From Actinoplanes sichuanensis (GTDB lineage Bacteria > Actinomycetota > Actinomycetes > Mycobacteriales > Micromonosporaceae): DNA of 64,000 nt. The notes beneath the pieces are model-generated. The model was not told the origin of the DNA. It did no database searches and was given only the letters and a program-made list of their open reading frames with translations. The position numbers and the translations under genes are program-made. The first letter of the stretch is position 1, and each line of letters starts with the position of its first letter. The stretch covers positions 3,844,001 to 3,908,000 of the forward strand of contig NZ_AP028461.1 of the NCBI RefSeq assembly GCF_033097365.1, in the 5' to 3' direction. Shown in pieces: positions 59,443 through 64,000 of this stretch.

Positions 59443-60633
59443 TCAGGCGGTCGGGCGGGCGGGGATGGTGAAGGTCGTCGTGCGGCCGTCGTGGTGCAGC
59501 CGGTAGTCGCCGGGGAAACCGCGGACCCGCAGGTGGCCCGTCTGGTCGGTGCGCATGGTGGTCGGCGGGAGCCACCACTCCCCCTTGATCAGGTCGCGGA
59601 GGGCGTCGTAGGCCGGTTTCGGTGTGCCGTCCGGTCGGACCAGGCCGGCCGGGGCGCCGAGCCAGGCCCCGACGTCGGTGATCCCCCAGTAGGTGATGGC
59701 CTGCACGGCCGGGTGTCCGACCAGCGTCCGGTAGTGGCGGACGATCTCGTCGGCCTGCCGTTGCTCGCCGTCGGGTGTGGACGGCCAGGACGGTGGTTGG
59801 AAGTCGTTGAGGTCGTCGATCTCCGGTGGCATCAGGTCGCCGGAGAGCAGGGTGGTCTCGGTCATGTGGAGCGGCAGTCCGTAGCGGGCGAACCGGTCGA
59901 GAGTGGCCAGGGTGCGTTCCTCGCCCCAATATCCCTGGTGCATGTGGCTCTGCAGGCCGAGCGCGTCGATCCGGATGCCCGCTTCGAGGACACCTTCGAT
60001 CAGGCATTCGTACGCCGTGGACATGTCGAAGTCGTTGAGTAGCAGGGTGGCCGTGGGGTTGGCGGCCCGGGCCTCCTGGAAGGCGAGGCGGACGGTGGCG
60101 ATCCGGCCGCGTTCGAGGGCGAGCCGGGTGATCGCGTTGGGGTGTTTCTCGTTGTCGAAGACCGGCATGATGACGGCTTCGTTGATGGCGTCCCAGGTGT
60201 CGACGACGGGTGTGAAGTCGGTGACCTCGCGCCTGATCCGGGCCCGCACCACCCCTTCCACCTCGTCGGTGGTCAGCTCGCGTAGCCAGTCGGGCGCCAG
60301 GGTGTGCCAGACGAGTGGGTGCCCTTTGACGCGGGCGCCCCGGTCGGCGAACCAGCGGGCGGTCCGTTGCAGCCGCTCGGTGCGGGGTCGGTCGCGCTCC
60401 GGCTCGAAGTCGGCCCAGTAGAACGGCAGGGTGGCGGTGTTGAAGACGTCGAACCACAGGTCGGCGAGTCGGTCGAGCTCGGCCTCCCCGTTGGCCACCG
60501 GGACGAAGTCGAAGCCGATGTTGCCGAACGAGAAGGCGTGCTCCTGTTGCTCGACGACGACGTCCTGGTCGACCAGGGGTCGTCCGTCCGCGTCGAGCAC
60601 GGTGAGAAGGGTTTCGCCGATCCGGTCCTGCAC
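59443..60633 (-). CDS. GH10 endo-1,4-beta-xylanase, intracellular
   Basis: A 396-residue GH10 enzyme without a signal peptide. The (beta/alpha)8 domain has acid/base Glu in TWDAINEAV (about E152), nucleophile Glu in HMTETTLLSG (about E259) and KGHPLVWHT. A beta-strand N-terminal extension and a small C-terminal beta domain (QTGHLRVRGFPGDYRLHHDG) frame it. GTG 60633 has AGGAGG upstream; the longer open frame is ignored. Being cytoplasmic, it probably cuts short xylo-oligosaccharides imported after GH11 action. An inverted repeat lies in its promoter. Confidence 0.9.
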   Translation of the reverse strand: MQDRIGETLLTVLDADGRPLVDQDVVVEQQEHAFSFGNIGFDFVPVANGEAELDRLADLWFDVFNTATLPFYWADFEPERDRPRTERLQRTARWFADRGARVKGHPLVWHTLAPDWLRELTTDEVEGVVRARIRREVTDFTPVVDTWDAINEAVIMPVFDNEKHPNAITRLALERGRIATVRLAFQEARAANPTATLLLNDFDMSTAYECLIEGVLEAGIRIDALGLQSHMHQGYWGEERTLATLDRFARYGLPLHMTETTLLSGDLMPPEIDDLNDFQPPSWPSTPDGEQRQADEIVRHYRTLVGHPAVQAITYWGITDVGAWLGAPAGLVRPDGTPKPAYDALRDLIKGEWWLPPTTMRTDQTGHLRVRGFPGDYRLHHDGRTTTFTIPARPTA

Positions 60634-60696
60634 GGGCTGCCTCCTGTCGCCGGTCCGCCCGTAGCGTAGAAGCCGAACCGCCCCGGAGTCCACCGC

Positions 60697-60720
60697 AACT
60701 TCCAATCGATTCCGGAAGTT
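60697..60720. promoter_or_regulatory. Inverted repeat upstream of GH10 gene (candidate operator)
   Basis: AACTTCC (60697-60703) and GGAAGTT (60714-60720), spacer 10 nt containing ATCGAT, about 65 nt upstream of the GH10 start. It is a plausible site for a sugar-responsive repressor; no regulator gene is adjacent. Confidence 0.55.
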
Positions 60721-60763
60721 ACGGAGGCGGGCGGACCGGCGACAGAGATCGGCTGCGGTGCCG

Positions 60764-61513
60764 TCAGCCCGGCTGGTGGCCGAGTTGCACCCGGTCGGCG
60801 AGCCCGGCCGCGGTGAACGCCTTCGCCAGCGCGTCGCGGCCCTCGGTGAAGTGGGCCCAGCTGTCGAAATGCACCATGACGACCCGGCTCGCGCCGAGGA
60901 TCCGGGCGGCGTCGGCGGCCTGCGCGCTGTCCAGGGTGAGCAGTGCGCCGTCGAACAGCCCGGTCCGCACCGCTCCGGCGAACAGCACCGCCGTGTCGAT
61001 CGGGCCGAACCGGGCGGCGATCTGCTCGACCAGTTCGAGGGCGGCGTTGTCGCCGCTGACGTAGACCGACGGCAGCCCGTCGCCGGTGAGCACGAATCCG
61101 GTGACCTCGCCGGTGATCGGCTCGCAGCCCTCGGGACCGTGCCGGGCCGGGACCGCGGTGATCGTCACCGCGCCGACCTGCAGGGACTCCCACGGGGCCA
61201 GGCCGCGGGCGGTGCCGCCGAGCCGGTCGGCGCCGCCGGGCGTGGTGACGGTGAGTGGGACGTCGGCGAGCAGGGCGCGGCCGGAGTCGTCCAGGTTGTC
61301 CGGGTGCTGGTCGTGGGAGAGCAGGACCACGTCGATGCGGCCGATGGTGTCCGGGGCGGCCGCGGGCGGGGTCAGCTTGGTGAGCGTGACGCCGCTGGGT
61401 GAGGGGTAGGTGCGGGGCTGGTCGAAGGTGGGGTCGGTGAGCACCCGGAGCCCGCCGTACTCGAACAGGGCGGTGGGGCCGCCGAAGGTCTGGACGGGGA
61501 TCGCGTCAACCAT
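60764..61513 (-). CDS. MBL-fold metallo-hydrolase (UlaG-like)
   Basis: A 249-residue beta-lactamase-fold hydrolase: LLSHDQHPDNLDDSGRALL carries the metal motif (HxxHxDN rather than HxHxDH), a later His in AVPARHGPEG, and Asp and His in VYVSGDNA and VMVHFDSWAH. The family includes L-ascorbate-6-phosphate lactonase-like and UPF0173 proteins. ATG 61513 has GAGG upstream. It diverges from a CGNR zinc-finger regulator gene over a perfect inverted repeat and is probably its target. Confidence 0.87.
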   Translation of the reverse strand: MVDAIPVQTFGGPTALFEYGGLRVLTDPTFDQPRTYPSPSGVTLTKLTPPAAAPDTIGRIDVVLLSHDQHPDNLDDSGRALLADVPLTVTTPGGADRLGGTARGLAPWESLQVGAVTITAVPARHGPEGCEPITGEVTGFVLTGDGLPSVYVSGDNAALELVEQIAARFGPIDTAVLFAGAVRTGLFDGALLTLDSAQAADAARILGASRVVMVHFDSWAHFTEGRDALAKAFTAAGLADRVQLGHQPG

Positions 61514-61539
61514 GGAAACCTCACGGATAGAAGGGCTGT

Positions 61540-61570
61540 CATCCGTGACGCTAGCCGTTTGTCACGGATG
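61540..61570. promoter_or_regulatory. Operator between MBL hydrolase and CGNR regulator genes
   Basis: Perfect inverted repeat CATCCGTGAC (61540-61549) and GTCACGGATG (61561-61570) with an 11-nt spacer, plus a third half-site TCACGGAT at 61521-61528 close to the hydrolase ribosome binding site. It ends 24 nt before the regulator start and 27 nt upstream of the hydrolase start, well placed for autoregulation and control of the hydrolase. Confidence 0.8.
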
Positions 61571-61594
61571 AACGCAAGAAGTACCGTGAGGCGG

Positions 61595-62155
61595 GTGATC
61601 CCAGCAGCACCCGGCGCCGACCGGCACCCCGGCCTCGACCTGGCCAACAGCCGGCTCTCCATGCCCGGCGACCAGATCGCCGACCTGCTCGCCACCCCCG
61701 AGGACGCGACCCGCTGGCTGATCGAGCGCGATCTCGCCCCGGCCGACAGCGTGCTCTACGAGGTGTGCGCCGACCGGCTGCGGACCCTGCGGGCACGGAT
61801 CCGGGAACTGTTCGCGGCCCACCTCCAGGCAGTCGAGCCGCCGGCCGAGGCACTCGCCGCGATCAACACGGCGATCAGCCGGGTGCCGACCGCCGCGCCG
61901 TTGCGCTGGGATCGCTCGCAGGGCCTGTACCGGGCCACCCCACACCCCACCGACCAGGTCGTCGACCACGCCCTCGGCGTGCTGGCGGCCGACATCGCCG
62001 ACCTGCTGACCAGCCCGGACGCCGCGCGACTGACCGCGTGCGACTCCCGGCCGTGCATGCGCTACCTGCTGCGCACCGGCCGCCGGCACTGGTGCTCGGT
62101 GCGCTGCGGTGACCGTGCCCGCGCGGCCCGCGCCTACGCCCGGCGTACCCGGTGA
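61595..62155 (+). CDS. ABATE/CGNR zinc-finger family transcriptional regulator
   Basis: A 186-residue protein. The N-terminal ABATE domain covers about 1-130, and the C-terminal CGNR zinc finger has [20 protein letters not shown], followed by [16 protein letters not shown] (CGDR in place of CGNR). GTG 61595 has TACCGT seven bases upstream (leaderless) and lies after the operator; the open frame earlier would run through the operator. It probably represses the divergent MBL hydrolase gene. Confidence 0.83.
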   Translation: MIPAAPGADRHPGLDLANSRLSMPGDQIADLLATPEDATRWLIERDLAPADSVLYEVCADRLRTLRARIRELFAAHLQAVEPPAEALAAINTAISRVPTAAPLRWDRSQGLYRATPHPTDQVVDHALGVLAADIADLLTSPDAARLTACDSRPCMRYLLRTGRRHWCSVRCGDRARAARAYARRTR

Positions 62156-62183
62156 CGCGGGCCGCAGCCCTATCCTCGAAACC

Positions 62184-63350
62184 GTGACACAGGTGACCAA
62201 CCCGTTGCGCCGGCTCACGCTCGACCGACTTCGGGCCCGGACCAGCGAGAAGTGGCGGGTCTATCCGGATGACGTGCTGCCGATGTTCGTGGCCGAGATG
62301 GACGTGCCGCTCGCCGAACCGATCGTCGACGCGGTCACCGCCGCCATCCGGGACGGCGACACCGGATATCCGGCCGGCACCGGGTACGCCGAGGCGTTCG
62401 CCGACTTCGCCCGCGAGCGGTGGGCCTGGGACGGCCTGGCCGTGGACCGCACCACCATGGTCGCCGACGTCATGCAGGGCATCCTCGAAGTCCTCGACGT
62501 GATCAGCGACCGGACCGACACCGTCGTGATCAACAGCCCGGTGTACATGCCGTTCTACGACTTCGTGCGGCACACCGGCCGCACCGTCGAGGAGGCACCG
62601 CTCGGCGCCGACGGCCGGATCGACCCCGCCGCCCTGGAGACCGCGTTCCGGACGGCCGCGAAGCGTGGGGCGCGCCCGGCCTATCTGCTGTGCAACCCGC
62701 ACAACCCGACAGGTGTCGCGCACACCGCGGACGAGTTGGCCGCGGCCGCCGACCTCGCCGCCCGGCACGGGGTGCGTGTGGTGTCCGACGAGATCCACGC
62801 GCCGCTCGTGCTGTCCGGTGCGCGGTTCACCCCGTACCTCAGCGTCGCCGGGACCGGGAACGCGTTCGCCGTACTGTCGGCGTCGAAGGCCTTCAACCTC
62901 GCCGGGCTGAAGGCCGCGCTCGCCGTCGCCGGGCCGGACGCCGCCGACGATCTCGCGCGGATCCCCTGGTGGGCGAAGGAGAGCCCGAGCCACGTCGGGG
63001 TCATCGCGCACACCGCCGCCCTCCGCGACGGCGGCGACTGGCTCGACGCGCTGCTGGTCGGCCTCGACGACAACCGGCGGCTGCTCACCGGACTGCTCGC
63101 CGAGCATCTGCCGGAGATCGGCTACCGGCCGGGCGAGGCCACCTACCTGGCCTGGCTCGACTGCCGCGCGCTCGGCCTCGGTGCCGACCCGGCCGCGGCC
63201 TTCCTCCACCGTGGACGGGTCGCACTCGCTTCCGGCCCGGTCTTCGGCACCGGCGGCGCCGGCCACGCCCGCCTCAACATCGGCACCTCCCCGGAACTGA
63301 TCACCGAAGCGGTCCGCCGGATGGCCTCGGCCATGGCACCGCTAACCTGA
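62184..63350 (+). CDS. MalY/PatB-type PLP-dependent C-S lyase/aminotransferase
   Basis: A 388-residue fold-type I enzyme. [20 protein letters not shown] and [20 protein letters not shown] are the MalY/PatB signatures; CNPHNPTG and the PLP Lys in [12 protein letters not shown] complete the active site. Members cleave cystathionine or cysteine-S-conjugates, or act as aminotransferases. GTG 62184 has TATCCT seven bases upstream. Substrate unknown. Confidence 0.88.
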   Translation: MTQVTNPLRRLTLDRLRARTSEKWRVYPDDVLPMFVAEMDVPLAEPIVDAVTAAIRDGDTGYPAGTGYAEAFADFARERWAWDGLAVDRTTMVADVMQGILEVLDVISDRTDTVVINSPVYMPFYDFVRHTGRTVEEAPLGADGRIDPAALETAFRTAAKRGARPAYLLCNPHNPTGVAHTADELAAAADLAARHGVRVVSDEIHAPLVLSGARFTPYLSVAGTGNAFAVLSASKAFNLAGLKAALAVAGPDAADDLARIPWWAKESPSHVGVIAHTAALRDGGDWLDALLVGLDDNRRLLTGLLAEHLPEIGYRPGEATYLAWLDCRALGLGADPAAAFLHRGRVALASGPVFGTGGAGHARLNIGTSPELITEAVRRMASAMAPLT

Positions 63351-63355
63351 GCCCG

Positions 63356-64000
63356 GTGGGGATCGCATCGCGAATCAAGGACATGGCCGAGGCGGCACTG
63401 CTGACCGAAGCGTCGGTCACCGCGGTCGATCACATCAGTGCCGATTTCGTACGGTTGAAGCTGCACTCACCGGCGCTGCGGACGGCGCGCTGGACCGCCG
63501 GGACGAAGGTGCAGCTGCGGCTGCCCGGCGACGGGTGGACGATGCGTACGTACACGCCGCTGAACTGGGATGCCGCCGAGGGCCGGACCGAGTTGCTGGC
63601 CTACCGGCACGGCCACGGCCCGGCGAGCACCTGGTGTGGCGAGGTCGCGGTCGGTGACGGCATCAGGTTCATGGGCCCGCGCCGCTCGATCGACGCGCCG
63701 GCCGCCGGTGAGCGGATCCTGTTCGTCGGCGACGCGTCCAGCGTGGCCCTGGCCTGCGCCTTCACCACGACCGGTGCCGAGGTGACCCACCTGTTCGAGG
63801 CGGCCGCGCCCGCGCTGCTCGCCGAAGCCCTGCAGACGCTGTCGCTGCCCGCCGAGGTGTGCGCCACCGACACGCTCCTGGACCGGTTGCGCGCCCTCGC
63901 GCCGACCGTGCCCGTCCCGTACCGCCTGATCGTCACCGGCAACGCGGCCACGGTCCACGCCGTGCGCCGCGACATCCGCGACTGGCCCGCTCCCCCGCCC
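63356..64000 (+). CDS. Siderophore-interacting-type FAD/NAD(P)H reductase, partial at window end
   Basis: 215 residues up to the window edge. A barrel-type flavin domain with VDHISADFVRLKLHSPALR, the FAD loop MRTYTPL (RxYT, about residues 63-69), and the NAD(P)-binding part ERILFVGDASSVALACAF. It matches the siderophore-interacting protein (SIP) family, which reduces ferric siderophores in the cytoplasm. TAACCT lies seven bases before GTG 63356. The remaining C-terminus is outside the window. Confidence 0.87.
   Translation, partial: MGIASRIKDMAEAALLTEASVTAVDHISADFVRLKLHSPALRTARWTAGTKVQLRLPGDGWTMRTYTPLNWDAAEGRTELLAYRHGHGPASTWCGEVAVGDGIRFMGPRRSIDAPAAGERILFVGDASSVALACAFTTTGAEVTHLFEAAAPALLAEALQTLSLPAEVCATDTLLDRLRALAPTVPVPYRLIVTGNAATVHAVRRDIRDWPAPPP

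Overview
The window is very GC-rich actinobacterial chromosome, probably from the Micromonosporaceae (an Actinoplanes-like organism). The evidence is the strong G/C third-position bias, many 4-nt ATGA/GTGA gene overlaps, many apparently leaderless genes (TANNNT box 6-8 nt before ATG/GTG), several TetR/LysR/AraC regulators, secreted xylanases and an iniBAC-type dynamin locus. The genus is an inference. No rRNA, tRNA or CRISPR array was seen.

Layout. 1-8504: a branched-chain-type (Liv) ABC importer, translationally coupled to an amidase, an aryl-alcohol-type Zn dehydrogenase and a benzaldehyde-dehydrogenase-like ALDH, then an AraC regulator; this looks like an uptake-and-catabolism operon for an aromatic amide or alcohol. 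8572-12996: a frameshifted methyltransferase, a TetR gene diverging from a PanE-like reductase over a perfect operator, two hypothetical genes and a GNAT. 12993-23270: the most coherent unit. A four-gene minus-strand operon (Hsp70-like ATPase, STAND/LuxR regulator of IniR type, histidine-kinase-like protein with a nitrate-sensing-type sensor but no visible phosphoacceptor His, membrane-anchored CBM2-like protein) diverges from iniB-iniA-iniC, which encode an IniB-domain protein and two dynamin-like GTPases. 23307-32645: small membrane protein, Tat-exported M28 peptidase, TetR/SDR and TetR/DUF4267 pairs with clear operators, TrmO, GNAT, an IMPase-like protein, an NAD(P)-binding protein and LysR. 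32704-36791: ECF sigma factor, zinc-finger anti-sigma and a three-gene ABC exporter. 36752-41035: acetyltransferase, secreted ricin-type lectin, GH11 xylanase with CBM2, GH43 enzyme. 41139-44174: DUF1801 protein, a frameshifted membrane gene and two alpha/beta hydrolases.

44500-54650 is an accessory region of mixed composition. It holds an Imm53-type immunity gene, an apparently ORF-less group II intron (about 0.86 kb, minus strand), an AT-richer ApeA-type HEPN defence gene, a DUF6461-like gene, two SMI1/KNR4 (SUKH) proteins and several small orphan genes. No full-size toxin gene is visible. 54755-64000: hypothetical proteins, a VOC protein, a lipoprotein, an MFS transporter, a nucleotidyltransferase, a short degenerate CoaD-like protein, an intracellular GH10 xylanase, an MBL-fold hydrolase diverging from a CGNR zinc-finger regulator over a perfect operator, a MalY/PatB-type PLP enzyme, and the start of a siderophore-interacting-type flavoreductase cut by the window edge.
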